Part shown: positions 18,798-28,595 of the stretch, in pieces | Numbering within the stretch: the stretch's first letter is position 1 | Layout of the letters: each line of letters starts with the position of its first letter | Assembly (NCBI RefSeq): GCF_001723305.1 | Contig: NZ_LPWF01000023.1 | Coordinates: 46,001 to 110,000, forward strand | DNA length: 64,000 nt | Reading direction: 5' to 3' | Origin: Methyloceanibacter superfactus | Lineage (GTDB): Bacteria; Pseudomonadota; Alphaproteobacteria; Rhizobiales; Methyloligellaceae | Made by a program: the position numbers and the translations under genes | The notes under the pieces: generated by a model | Database searches by the model: none | Told to the model about the DNA's origin: nothing | What the model saw: only the letters and a program-made list of their open reading frames with translations

Positions 18798-19135
18798 CAG
18801 GCTGCCTCCTCTAGCTCCATGGTCTTGATATTCAGCTCCTCGCCCGCGAGTCGCTCGATCCGGTGCGAGCCGCAAGCACAAGGGGTGTAAAGCGTGGCGG
18901 TGGCGAACTCGGACCCGCAAGAGGTGCATCTGGCGCGGCCCCTGACCGTCCGAATATCGAGCGTGGCACCTTCGAGGGCTGTGCCTTGCGCCACCACATC
19001 GAAGCAAAAGGCGATGGCATCGGTCATGACGCCCGACAATTCGCCAACCTCGAGGGTCACGCGGCGCACCTTTCGCCCCTTCGCGGCGTCGGCCACGATA
19101 GCAACAATGTTGCGGGTGATGCCGAGCTCGTGCAT
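18797..19135 (-). CDS. hypA: Hydrogenase nickel-insertion metallochaperone HypA
   Basis: The 112-residue protein starts MHELGITRNIV; Met1 and His2 form the HypA nickel site. It carries the structural zinc pair CTSC and CACG (C-x2-C ... C-x-C variant; HypA usually has C-x2-C twice). It hands nickel to the large subunit with HypB. The start at 19135 is fixed by the MHE motif, which must be N-terminal to bind nickel. hypE ends 7 bp upstream. Confidence 0.93.
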   Translation of the reverse strand: MHELGITRNIVAIVADAAKGRKVRRVTLEVGELSGVMTDAIAFCFDVVAQGTALEGATLDIRTVRGRARCTSCGSEFATATLYTPCACGSHRIERLAGEELNIKTMELEEAA

Positions 19136-19142
19136 GGCGGCC

Positions 19143-20210
19143 TCAACAAATCCGCGGCAATTGCTCGCCGACCAGCATGTCGACGATACGCCGCCCGCCA
19201 AACCCGGTGCGCATGGTGACGCGGCCAGGCTCACCCTCGTTCACCGTGCCGATGGCGCTTGCCCCGGCCCCCAGCGGATGCGCCAGCATGGCGGCGAGCG
19301 CCGCCTTGGCTTCGTCCGCGGGCACGACAGCGACGATCTTGCCCTCATTGGCAAGATAGAGCGGGTCTAGGCCCAAGATCTCGCAGAAGCCTTTGACTTC
19401 TTCGCGGATCGGCGTGTGCGTCTCGTCGATCTCGATGGTCACTTCGGAGGCCGCGGCAATCTCGTTGAGGACGGTGGCCAACCCGCCGCGCGTCGCGTCG
19501 CGCAGCGTGCGCGCATTCGGCGAGGCGGCAAGCAGGGCCTCGATCAGTTCATGCAAGCAGGCGCAATCGCTGTCGATGGGCGTCTCGAGCGCCATGTCGC
19601 CCCGCGCGCCTAGAATCGCCGCGCCGTGGTCGCCCAGCAACCCGTTCACCAGAACCACATCGCCCGGCCGCGCCAGATGCGCGCCGAGTACCCGGCTGTC
19701 GGGGATGACGCCGATGCCGGTGGTGGTGATGAAGAGCTTGTCGCAAGCGCCCTTGTGCACGACCTTGGTGTCGCCGGTGACGATCTGGCACCCCTGCCCC
19801 GCGCGCGTCTCCGCCATGGAGCGGGCGATCTGACGCAACAGCTCGATAGTGACGCCTTCCTCGATGATGACGGCGCAGGACAGATAAAGAGGCCGGGCAC
19901 CACCCACGGCGAGGTCGTTGACCGTGCCGCACACCGCGAGCTTGCCGATGTCGCCGCCGGGGAAGATCAACGGATCGACTACGAAGCTGTCGGTGGTAAA
20001 GGCAAGCCGGTCGCCATGGGCGGCAATGTCGGCCAGATCAAATCGCGCCTGATCTTCGAGCGGGGCGAGCGTGGCATTGTCGAAGGCCTCGACAAACACG
20101 TCGTCGATCAAATCCTTCATCGCCTTGCCGCCGCCGCCATGGGCGAGCGTCACCGTCGGCACGTTGACCTTGCCGAGCCTCCGTGGGCGCATCATGGGGA
20201 CGATGTTCAT
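19143..20210 (-). CDS. hypE: Hydrogenase maturation protein HypE (carbamoyl dehydratase)
   Basis: HypE converts the carbamoyl group placed on its C-terminal cysteine by HypF into thiocyanate in an ATP-dependent step, providing the CN ligands of the active-site iron. The 355-residue protein ends in PRIC, the required C-terminal Cys. The PurM-like fold is visible in TLAHGGGGKAM, FTTDSFVVDPL, DLAVGGARPLYLS and GDTKVVHKGA. The ATG at 20210 overlaps the hypD stop (ATGA). Confidence 0.95.
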   Translation of the reverse strand: MNIVPMMRPRRLGKVNVPTVTLAHGGGGKAMKDLIDDVFVEAFDNATLAPLEDQARFDLADIAAHGDRLAFTTDSFVVDPLIFPGGDIGKLAVCGTVNDLAVGGARPLYLSCAVIIEEGVTIELLRQIARSMAETRAGQGCQIVTGDTKVVHKGACDKLFITTTGIGVIPDSRVLGAHLARPGDVVLVNGLLGDHGAAILGARGDMALETPIDSDCACLHELIEALLAASPNARTLRDATRGGLATVLNEIAAASEVTIEIDETHTPIREEVKGFCEILGLDPLYLANEGKIVAVVPADEAKAALAAMLAHPLGAGASAIGTVNEGEPGRVTMRTGFGGRRIVDMLVGEQLPRIC

Positions 20211-21340
20211 ATCGCCCCCGCCCGTTCTGCTTTGAGGCTGCCATATTGATAATAGGCGGAGCAGGCGCCCTCGGCGGACACCATCAGCGCGCCGAGCGGC
20301 GTCTCGGGCGTGCAAGCAGCCCCGAACAGCTTGCATTGCCAAGGCTTGATCATGCCTTTCAGCACCTCGCCGCATTGGCAGGCCGTGGGGTCGGCGATCG
20401 TGACGTTGGGCAGGGCGAATCTCCGCTCGGCGTCGAACCGGGCGTAAGGCTCGCGGAGCCTCACGCCGGAATGGTCGATGGAGCCGAGGCCCCGCCACTC
20501 GAAGAACTCGCGCAGCTCGTAGACTTCCGCCACCGCCGAAAGGGCCGCGGCATTGCCGTCATCTGGCACCACGCGGGCATATTGGTTCTCGATATCGGCA
20601 CGGCCTTCCTTGATCTGCTTGAGCACCATCCAGATCGACTGCAGCACGTCGAGCGGCTCGAAGCCGGCCACCACCATGGGCTTCTTGTAGAACCGCGCGA
20701 TGAACTCGTAAGGCGCGGTGCCGATGACCATGGACACATGGCCTGGGCCCAAGAAGCCATCGAGATGGAGGTCGGGGCTTTCGAGAATAGCCTTCAGCGT
20801 GGGGACGATGGTGATGTGGTTGCAGAACACCGAGAAATTTGTGACGCCCTCGCTTGCCGCTTGAAGGATGGTGAGCGCCGTTGAGGGCATCGTCGTCTCA
20901 AAGCCGAGGCCGAAGAACACGATCTCGCGATCCGGGTTCATACGGGCGATGGTGAGCGCGTCCATCGGTGAATAGACCATGCGGATGTCGGCGCCATCGG
21001 CCTTGGCCTGCATGAGGCTCTTCTTGGAGCCCGGCACGCGCATGGCGTCGCCGAAAGTGGTGAAGATCACCTCGGGGCGTTCGGCGATGGCGACGCAATC
21101 ATCGACACGGCCCATGGGCAGCACGCAGACGGGACAGCCAGGCCCATGCACAAGATCGATCTCTTTCGGCAACATGCCTTCGATGCCGTAGCGAAAGATC
21201 GAGTGCGTATGGCCACCGCACACTTCCATGATGTTGAGCGGGCGTTCCTTGGCGAGCGGGATGGTCGAAACCAGAGCCTCGATCTCCTTGATCAGGACGG
21301 CGGCCTTCTCGCGGTCGCGGAACTCATCGATATATTTCAT
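20207..21340 (-). CDS. hypD: Hydrogenase maturation protein HypD
   Basis: The 377-residue iron-sulfur scaffold holds Fe with HypC while CN and CO are attached. Visible landmarks: MEVCGGHTHSIFRYG, HGPGCPVCVLP, GFETTMPSTA, and the C-terminal 4Fe-4S cysteines in ADPTACQCGEV, KPWQCKLFG and GACSAYYQYG. The start overlaps the hypC end by 17 bp, and the stop overlaps hypE by 4 bp, indicating translational coupling. Confidence 0.95.
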   Translation of the reverse strand: MKYIDEFRDREKAAVLIKEIEALVSTIPLAKERPLNIMEVCGGHTHSIFRYGIEGMLPKEIDLVHGPGCPVCVLPMGRVDDCVAIAERPEVIFTTFGDAMRVPGSKKSLMQAKADGADIRMVYSPMDALTIARMNPDREIVFFGLGFETTMPSTALTILQAASEGVTNFSVFCNHITIVPTLKAILESPDLHLDGFLGPGHVSMVIGTAPYEFIARFYKKPMVVAGFEPLDVLQSIWMVLKQIKEGRADIENQYARVVPDDGNAAALSAVAEVYELREFFEWRGLGSIDHSGVRLREPYARFDAERRFALPNVTIADPTACQCGEVLKGMIKPWQCKLFGAACTPETPLGALMVSAEGACSAYYQYGSLKAERAGAI

Positions 21341-21635
21341 GACGCTGCCCTCCCAATCTCCGCCGCGGACGTCGCATGGCCTCAATCTCGGCCTGTGCCT
21401 CACCGAGCTCGGTGAGAATCTTGAGCGTTTCCGCCGCCTCCTGCGCGTCGATGCGGCTCATGGCGAAACCGACATGGATGAGCACCCACTCGCCGACGCA
21501 TGACGCGACGGGATGCTCGTCGTTGACGATGCAGGCGATGTTCACCTGGCGCTTGACGCCGCTCACATCGACGGTGGCGAGTTTCCTCGCTTCGTCATCG
21601 ATCTTTACGATGCGGCCTGGGATCCCGAGGCACAT
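21324..21635 (-). CDS. hypC: Hydrogenase maturation chaperone HypC
   Basis: The 103-residue protein starts MCLGIPGRIV; Cys2 is the residue that binds the large subunit and the Fe(CN)2CO unit. VGEWVLIHVGFAMSRID is the usual second motif. It is longer than the usual 75-90 residues, with a basic tail (RRPRRRLGGQRHEIYR) that runs into hypD; the real stop gives this length. It overlaps hypF by 31 bp. Confidence 0.93.
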   Translation of the reverse strand: MCLGIPGRIVKIDDEARKLATVDVSGVKRQVNIACIVNDEHPVASCVGEWVLIHVGFAMSRIDAQEAAETLKILTELGEAQAEIEAMRRPRRRLGGQRHEIYR

Positions 21636-24057
21636 GGCGTATTTCCTTCCCTTGCAGCATTGTTGGCGTCGATGGCCCTGGCGGCGCCGATTGCCGCCTG
21701 GCCGAGCGCCAGCCCGCCGTCATTGGCGGGAACCCGCGCATGGCTGAGCACCGTGAAGTCTTCCGCTTCTAGACGGCGCACGACCTGTTCAAACAAAATG
21801 CGGTTCTGAAAGCAGCCGCCGGACAGAGCGACCGTGGTGAACAACGGTTCCCCGGCGCTGTCGCGGCCCGAGAGCTTCCGCGTCATGGCCACGATCGCTT
21901 TGGCGAGGCCCTTATGAAAGCGCGCCGCCATGACCGGGACGGGCGTCTCAAGGATGAGGTCGCCGAGGATCGCATTCCACATTGCAAGCGGCTCGATATA
22001 GGGAAGACCGTAGCCGCGCAGATTTGGAATGTTGAGAGGATATCCGAGCGTTTCGTCCTCGTGCAGCAGCGTGTCCTCGTCGACGATCGCTTCGAGCTTG
22101 GCGGCGGCCTCGCCTTCATAGGCTTGAACGTCGCAGCAGACTCCGAGGGCCGCGGCAACGGCGTCGAACAGCCGCCCGCAGGACGAGCCAAGCGTTGCAT
22201 TGACGCCGTTCTTGATCATGGCGTCCAGCGTCGCTCGCGGCTTCGCATCCAAATAGGCGTGGAGCGAGAGCTCGTTGAAATTCATGGCGAACTGCGCCCA
22301 GCCCATCTCCGCCATCAGATGGGCGTAGAGATTCCGCCAGGGCTCGCGGACCGCCGATGCGCCACCCGGCATGGCGACCGGCTTGAACGTGCCGCGCCGC
22401 TCATAGCCCCGATAATCGGCGAGCAGAAACTCACCGCCCCAAATCGTGCCGTCGTCGCCGAAGCCGAGACCGTCGAGCACGATACCGAGCACGGACGGCG
22501 CATCCAGTGCATAGCCATTCTCGGCGAGGCACGCCGCGATATGGGCGTGATGATGTTGCGTCTCGATAAGGGCCACGCCTTCGTCGCCGGCGCGTGCGCG
22601 GCCAAGCTTGGTCGAGAGATATTCCGGGTGCTTGTCGACGACGAGTGCTTCAGGCGCGTGGCCGAACAAGGTGGCGTAGAGCCCGAGATTCTTGCGGTAG
22701 TCGTCGTAGGTCGCCGCATCCTCGAGGTCGCCTGGTGCTGGGAGAGGATGGCTTCGCCGTCCTTCACCAAGCAGAACGTGGCTTTGAGCTCGCCGCCAAG
22801 GGCCAGCAGCTCGGGCGCCCCCTCGAAGCCAGCCGGAAGCTTGATCGGGGCCGGCGCATAGCCGCGGGCGCGGCGCAGCAGCCGCGTGCGGCCCGCCATG
22901 ACGCGCACCACCGAATCGTCGATGCGGTTGGCGATCGCCCGGTCATGGATCAGCGCATAGGGTGCGATGGCAGGCAGCCGTTCGCGGGCGTCGTCCTCGG
23001 TGATGACTTGGGGCTCGTCGGAAAGATTGCCGGATGTCATCACCACTGGCCGGGTCATGCGGCGCAGCATGAGGAGATGGAGCGGCGTCGTCGGCAGCAT
23101 GAAGCCGAGCGTCCCGAGGCCGGGCGCGACAGTCTCGGCGAGATGCTCAGGTCCGCAGGCGGGAAGAAGGACGATGGGCCCCTCAGGCGCCGAAAGCACG
23201 CGCTCGGCCTCGTCATCGACGGTGCAATAGTGCCGGATGATATCGAGGTCTCGGGCCATCAGGGCGAAAGGCTTGGCGTCGCGGTGCTTGAGCTGGCGGA
23301 GCCGCGTCACCGCCTCCTCCTTGGTGGCATCGCAAGCGAGCTGGTAGCCGCCGAGCCCTTTAATGGCGACGATCTCACCCTTCTGAAGCAGACTGCACAC
23401 CGCATCGACGTCGTCGAGCATGGAATGCTGGTCGAAGCTCACCGCGCGCCCGTCGAACCGGATCAACTGCGCCTTGGGCCCGCATACATGGCAGGCAATG
23501 GCCTCGGCATGAAACCGGCGGTCGGACGGCTCGCGATACTCGGCCAAGCAATCCTTGCACAGCGCGAACGGCGTCATGGTGGTCTGGGCCCGGTCGTAGG
23601 GAATGCCGGTGACGATAGAGAAGCGAGGCCCACAATGGGTGCAGTTGGTGAATGGGTAGCGGTAGCGCCGCTCGAACGGGTCGAGCATTTCCTTCGCGCA
23701 TTCCGGGCAGATCGCGGCATCGGGGGTGACTTGGGTATGGGCCGCCCCCCCGACGCTCTCGGCGATGGCGAACTCACCGGGCAGATCGCCGTCATATTCC
23801 ATGATCTCAATGCGGTCGATGTGCCCGAGCGGTGGTGGCTCCTGGCGCATGCGGGCGACGAAATCGGCGATGTCGCGGGTCGTGCCGGCAACGCGGACGA
23901 GCACGCCGTCGGCGTCGTTAAGCACCTCGCCGGGCAGGCCGGCGTCGCGCGCGTAGCGCCACACGGTCGGGCGAAAGCCCACGCCCTGCACACGGCCGCG
24001 CACGCGTATCTCGACGGCGGTGATCTGCTCGCGGGCCAGCGGCGGATGCAGGCTCAT
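21605..24057 (-). CDS. hypF: Carbamoyltransferase HypF (one frame break)
   Basis: HypF makes carbamoyl adenylate from carbamoyl phosphate and ATP and transfers the carbamoyl to HypE. Domains in order: acylphosphatase (about 12-100, VRGRVQGVGFRPTVWRYA), two zinc-finger motifs (CPECAKEM ... CTHCGPR; CKDCLAEY ... CHVCGPK), a YrdC-like domain (EIVAIKGLGGYQLACDA, PVVMTSGNLSDEP) and the Kae1-like domain with HHHAHIAACLAENG. The frame breaks near 22732, where EAILSQHQ should continue as GDLEDAATYDD; restoring one G repairs it. Restored length is about 817, slightly above usual. Start ATG 24057 overlaps the NHL gene stop. Confidence 0.93.
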
Positions 24058-25270
24058 GGCGCCGCCCCCCACAGAAGTACGCGATTATTGCCGGAGTCGG
24101 CGACGACCAGCGTGTCCGCGCAAGCCGAAACGTTGTAGGGCCAGCACAGGCTATCGCGGACAGGCGCGCCCCAACGATTGTCACCCTTGTCGGCAAATCC
24201 GCGCTGCCCCGCGAGCCGAGAGGCCGGCGCTCCCATGCCGAGGTCTGTCAGGTCGAAGCCGAGCAGGCGCGAATTCGCCGTGTCGGCGACCGCCAGACGA
24301 TCTCCCAGCACGGCAAGCCCGTAAGGCATGTTCAGGCCGCGCGCCGTCGGGTAATAGGCCGCCTGATTGTGATCGACATGCTCCATGTCGTCCTGGCCGA
24401 GGACGAAATCGCAGGGGCAGCCATTGGCTGCGGGCAGGCCACGCCAGACCATGACGCGGTTGTCGCCGGCATCGGCGACGAACAGCCTGCCGTCGTCCAT
24501 GGCGATGCCATGGGGCCAGCGCATGCCGAGCGCACCCGGCGCACCGCCGGCATTCTCATCACGCGTGATGAAATCAAGCTGGCCGAGGACCAGATCGGCA
24601 GGAGTCCCGTTCCGGGTCGGAATCCGGTCCCACACCAGCACGCGCCGATTACCGGTATCGGCGACCATGAGACGGCCACCGATGATCGCAACGCCATAGC
24701 ACCAGAACATCGTATCGGCGTCAGGTCGGTCGGTGCCGCGATTGGCCAGCGCGCCGGAAAAATCGGCCTGGCCGAGCACCACGTCGGCGGGACGGTTGGT
24801 CTCCTCCGGCAGCCCATGCCAGATGAGGACGCGATGGTTCCAGGCATCGGCGACCGCCAGCACATCGTCGGCGGCGCAATCCCGGTCGGCACGTTGAGCG
24901 TCGCCGCCCCGGGCTCGCCCTTAGCATTGCGGCCTTCGCGCGAGAAATCCGGCTGGCCGATAACGACATCGGCGGGGACATGATCCTCGGACGGGACTTT
25001 GGTCCACACCAGCAAGCGATGGTGACCGGTGTCGCACACAATGAGCGGCCCGCCGGGACCGGCGAGACACGCGCCGCGGGGCCCGAACAGGGTCGTGGCG
25101 CTCGGCACGATCGGCTCGGCAAGCCCGCTTGCGGCAAGCTCGCTGCCGAGAACCACATGCGGGCCCGTCTCGGCCAGCAACCGGTCTTGCGGCGCCCTCT
25201 GGTCGGCGCGAGCGGCCACAGTGTCGGCCGGCCGGGTGCGCAAATGGATGGGAGCGAGTGAGACGCGCAT
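24054..25270 (-). CDS. NHL-repeat beta-propeller protein of the hydrogenase operon (one frame break)
   Basis: Restored length is about 405 residues. At least five repeats of the NHL type can be read, each with a core like VADxGNxRVLVWxGxP followed by PADVVLGQxDF (for example VADAWNHRVLIWHGLP, VADTGNRRVLVWDRIP, VADAGDNRVMVWRGLP, VADSGNNRVLLWG). This gives a six-bladed propeller, a protein-interaction scaffold. The frame breaks near 24875 between NVPTGIA and DDVLAVADAW; one base restores it. There is no signal peptide. NHL proteins of this kind are known in group 1h hydrogenase operons of actinobacteria and Ralstonia; their exact role is unknown. It overlaps hypF by 4 bp and follows the NifU-Rieske gene by 2 bp. 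Confidence 0.85.
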
Positions 25271-25272
25271 GA

Positions 25273-26141
25273 TTAAACGACAAGCCTCACTTCGACCTTG
25301 CTGCCGGTCACGCGCACGGCGTGGGACTGCAATTGGACCTCGGGCGCCGTCAAACATTCGCCGCTCCCGAGGTCGTAGCGAAAACCGTGATGCGGACAGG
25401 TGATGATGCCGTCCTCGACCTCGCCGTCCTGAAGGGGGAAGCCGAGATGGGCGCAGGCATTCTGGAAACAGGTGACCATCGTGCCGCGGCGCGACAGGAG
25501 CAGCTTCTCACCGCCAACGACCATGGAGCGCACGCCGCCTTCTGGGATCTCCTCAAGGGTGCCGGCGTCGACCCAGTTGTCGGTAGCGGCAGCGGCAAAG
25601 GGGCTGACGAAATGAACGGCGTTCTCGTTCACGGCGCCCGACCCCTTCACTTGACGAACCTCGGTGATCTCGGGACACGACTCCTCGACCGCCTTCTTGA
25701 CGCCGGCATGGAAGGTGAGCTGCGAGGCGGGGCAGCCGTCGCACGCGCCAAGGAAGCGGACTTCAATGACGGGCGGTGCCACCTTGACCAGCTCCACATC
25801 GCCGCCATGAGAGGCGAGCATCGGGCGGATGCCGGCAAGCGCCACCTCGACCCGCTCGGGCAAGCTTGCCTTCAGGATGCCGTGGCGCCGCAGCACGGCG
25901 TAGACGATCTCATCGCCGATGGCCCGCTTCATCGCCGCAAGCGCGGCCGGGTCTCCTTCAGCGCCCGCACGAGACGAGTGAGCGCTTCGCCATGCAATGT
26001 CTCGATGGCCGTCCGATAGGCCGCCACGACATTGCGCGGCGTCTCTTCCCATGTCGCGAAGATCGACTCCAGCCGTTCGACATCGCTCAGAAACTCGGCG
26101 AGGTCGTTGCGCTTTGTTGGAGTCGTGTCGACGACGTTCAT
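25273..26141 (-). CDS. NifU-like/Rieske [2Fe-2S] fusion protein, HhyE-like (one frame break)
   Basis: Restored length is about 289 residues. After a helical N-terminus (MNVVDTTPTKRNDLAEFL, IFATWEETPRNVV) comes a NifU-type domain with the Fe-S scaffold motif GACDGCPAS, then a Rieske domain with both ligand pairs: C-A-H in QNACAHLGFPL and C-P-H-H in IITCPHHGFRYDL. The frame breaks near 25954, between LVRALKE and DPAALAAMKRAIG; one base fixes it. In mycobacteria a comparable iron-sulfur protein (HhyE) is needed for group 1h/2a hydrogenases to pass electrons to the respiratory chain, so an electron-relay role is likely. No membrane anchor is seen. Confidence 0.87.
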
Positions 26142-26148
26142 ACTGCCC

Positions 26149-26370
26149 TCAGCGGTATTTGAGATCCTTGAAGAGGTAAGGCTGGATCGCGCCGCCGATC
26201 AGCCCGCCGACGATGGCGGCAAGCCAGACCGGTGCGCCGATCAACGATAGGACGACCAAGACGACGGCGGTGACACCGCCACCGACGGCAAGCTGGCGAT
26301 AGGCCTTACTCGGATCGGCGAACAACTTGCCTTGGAAGAAGAGCGTCATGGAGTTCGTTGCCATGGACAC
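26149..26370 (-). CDS. Small two-helix membrane protein of the hydrogenase operon
   Basis: The 73-residue protein has a soluble N-terminus (LFFQGKLFADPSKAYRQL) and a hydrophobic pair (about 28-46 and 47-65) rich in Gly and Val, ending in LFKDLKYR. Start is a GTG at 26370 with GGGAGG 8 bp upstream; ATG 26364 is an alternative. No family known to me. It lies 7 bp before the NifU-Rieske gene and may anchor a soluble electron carrier or the hydrogenase to the inner membrane. Confidence 0.75.
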   Translation of the reverse strand: MSMATNSMTLFFQGKLFADPSKAYRQLAVGGGVTAVVLVVLSLIGAPVWLAAIVGGLIGGAIQPYLFKDLKYR

Positions 26371-26384
26371 ATGATGCGCCTCCC

Positions 26385-26621
26385 TCAGCCTATGAGTGCG
26401 AGCACGATGAGCCCGACCACGAGGCCCGGCACACCCGCGAGTGGTCCGTAGAAGCCGCCCATCAAAGCGGCTAGCTCGTTGCCGAGCGCCTTGCCGCCGA
26501 CCAAGACGCCGCCGATCGCGCCGCCCACGAGGGACGCGGCCGCTCCCGCGATGAGAGCGACTGCCGCTCCGACAATGGACAAATCCCCGCTTTCCACCCT
26601 TCCGTTCTCCTTCTCGCTCAA
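26385..26621 (-). CDS. Glycine-rich small membrane protein of the hydrogenase operon
   Basis: This 78-residue protein has a short acidic N-terminus (MSEKENGRVESGD) and two Gly/Ala-rich hydrophobic helices (about 15-45 and 53-77). GxxxG-like spacings (AGAAASLVGGAIGGVLVGG, GVPGLVVGLIVLALIG) favour helix packing and oligomerisation. A GGAACGGAAGG stretch near the ATG supports the start. Function unknown. With the neighbouring 73-residue protein it supplies the only membrane segments in the hydrogenase operon apart from HupE. Confidence 0.75.
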   Translation of the reverse strand: MSEKENGRVESGDLSIVGAAVALIAGAAASLVGGAIGGVLVGGKALGNELAALMGGFYGPLAGVPGLVVGLIVLALIG

Positions 26622-26628
26622 ACTTCCG

Positions 26629-27641
26629 TCAGTTCATGGCTTCCGTGGCGGCGCCCTTGCCGCTGGCCTCCGGCAGCGCCAAGATCTCGCGCTCGATCTG
26701 GGTCACCGCCTCGGCCACGATGCGGGCTTTGTCGGCTTCGCCATTGGACATGAAAATTTCCCGCGCCTCGGCGTAGTAGGCGCGCGCTTTGGTGAGGTTG
26801 GCGCGGTTGCCATGGGTCGGCGCCGCCGGATCGTCGGGCAGGTTCCACAGGCAGTTCGCCTTGTTGGCGATGGTGTTGGCGTATTCGAGGGGAGCCGCCT
26901 CGCGCGTGCGGACTTTCAGCGCCTCGTCATAGGCGTCGAGCGCGCGGAGATTGTTCTCGATCGCGTGGCTCGATGACGCGTATTGCAGCGCGTTGCCGAG
27001 ATTGTTCTGGAGCATCGCGTATTCGGACGGGTGATCGACGATGTTGACCACCTTGAGGCCCTCCTCGAAGGCCTGCACGGCGAGCGCTTCGCGCATCTTC
27101 CCCCGATCGTCGGTGAAGGGCATCGACAGAAAGGCGGTGGCGAGATTGTTCTGGAGAATGGCGAATTCTTCGGGATGGTTGGCACCGTTGAAGGTGCGCA
27201 GCGCGCGTTGATAGGCGGAGATGGCATCGGTGATGCGGGCGCGGTTCATGCCAGCGAGAGCCTGCACGACGACACCCTGATTCATTTCGGCCTCGGCCAC
27301 CTCTTCCGCGCTCCCGGATCGCATTAGGATCGGGATCGCCGCATCGAGGCCGACCGAGCAAGCTCCAGGGACTCGGTGCCTTGCTCGGGGATGGCCTGGA
27401 GCGCGGTGCCCTTACGTGCCGTGATGCGGGCCCGCAGCAAGTCTTGGTTTTCGGGACAGACAGACAGCGCTTTGTCGTAGAGCTCGACGGCGGCGTGCAA
27501 CTGGTCGGGGGTCTTGGGACGCTGCTGCAGACCGAGCGCGATTTCCATCAGCATCTCGGCGCGCTCGACCGGGCTCGCCGCCTGATCGTCGGCCACCGCC
27601 AACGCCGCCCGCACCTCTTCGGTGACTCGCTGAGCCAACAC
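26629..27641 (-). CDS. TPR protein of the hydrogenase operon (one frame break)
   Basis: Restored length is about 337 residues. It is built of tetratricopeptide-like helical repeats: LQQRPKTPDQLHAAVELYDKAL, ARITDAISAYQRALRTFNG, YAMLQNNLGNALQYAS and YANTIANKANCLWNLPDD, with repeated LQNNLxxAxxxM elements. The frame breaks near 27348, between TESLELARSA and DAAIPILMRSG. Start is uncertain: GTG 27641 is used, but GGAG is too close to it, and a later start is possible. TPR proteins scaffold complexes and recur in group 1h hydrogenase operons. The gene is separated from the upstream gene by 100 bp holding a short hairpin. Confidence 0.82.
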
Positions 27642-27741
27642 TCCAGGTACCCTCCCAACTCCACCTTGAGGCGCGTTTTTCTGATTGAAGTCATGCTAAC
27701 GGAGTTGAGAAAAACTGTCTAGATCATTCGCGAACTGCAAA

Positions 27742-28062
27742 CTAAGTTGGCAGTTTAAAGATATCGACCGCGCACAAAGCCGCCTTTTCCGGGCTCCACG
27801 TCACGGGAAGGCAGAGTTCCATGTCCTCGCCGATCCCCTGCTCACGGAAGAAGTCCGGTGCGCTCACCACCCGGTCGCCGGCGCCGTTACGGAGCTTCAA
27901 GAGATAGCCGCCGGATGCGGCGTGCCGGACCGGCAGGATCAGCAGATCGTCCTCGCGCCGTAAGAGGACGACCGCATCGAGCCCCGGAAAATAGCGGTCG
28001 TAAACTTCGCGGGCGAGATAGAGGCTGCCGCGCCGCACGGACACGCTGGCCGGATCGCTCAT
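27742..28062 (-). CDS. Conserved hydrogenase-operon protein, function unknown
   Basis: The 106-residue protein appears all-beta with alternating hydrophobic strands (GSLYLAREVYDRYF, AVVLLRREDDLLILPV, GGYLLKLRNGAGDRVV) and no cysteine pair other than single Cys near the C-terminus (MELCLPVTW, AALCAVDIF). Start ATG 28062 overlaps the protease stop by 4 bp, so it is translationally coupled to a maturation gene. No catalytic motif is seen. It could be an assembly factor; I do not recognise the family. Confidence 0.75.
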   Translation of the reverse strand: MSDPASVSVRRGSLYLAREVYDRYFPGLDAVVLLRREDDLLILPVRHAASGGYLLKLRNGAGDRVVSAPDFFREQGIGEDMELCLPVTWSPEKAALCAVDIFKLPT

Positions 28063-28546
28063 CCGTCCGCCGTCATCTTGGCCATGCGCGCCTCGACCAG
28101 TCCTTCGATGCGAGCCGCGACCTTGGTCACCGCCGCGGCGACTCGCGGGGTGAGCCCGAGGCCGAGATCGACGTCGGCCGCCTCGATCAACAGCACCATC
28201 ACGTCGTCAGGGAAATCCGCGCCGTAGATGCTGCGCCCCGCATGAAGCGCGTGGTCCCAGCGAAAATCGTGCAGATTGAGCGAGGGCTGGTAGCGCTGTT
28301 GCAGCTCGCGCCCGGCACCTCGAAGACGGCACCGGGTTCGGAGCCCGAACGGCAGGCGTCGATGACGATGAGGGAGCGGCAACCGCGGGCCGCGAACATC
28401 ACCGCCATGCCGTCGGTTCCCGCGTCGAGCAGGCGCACATCGGGACCCTTGCCACCAAGGGTCCCGGCTTTGAGCGCGCGCATGACCTCGGGGCCCGCAC
28501 CATCGTCGCGGCGATTGGCGTTTCCACAGGCGATGACAGCGATCAT
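28059..28546 (-). CDS. [NiFe]-hydrogenase maturation endopeptidase, HyaD/HoxM family (one frame break)
   Basis: Restored length is about 162 residues. MIAVIACGNANRRDDGAGPEV contains the GNxxRxDDG motif whose Asp binds nickel, VIDACRSGSEPG the second acidic site, and the C-terminal half (NLHDFRWDHALHAG, DDVMVLLIEAADVDLGLGLTP) the third conserved His region. The enzyme removes the C-terminal tail of the large subunit after nickel insertion. The frame breaks near 28312, within VFEVPG-RELQQRY. Its target here is the tail after the DSCLVCTVH motif of HhyL. Confidence 0.9.
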
Positions 28547-28595
28547 GAGCGCCGACCGGTGCGATGAAGGGCGAGAAGAGTTGGGGACATGCGCA

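Noticed and set aside
22594..24138. 514-residue open frame on the plus strand
   Set aside because: It is the complement of hypF. HypF motifs are clear on the minus strand and none are seen here.
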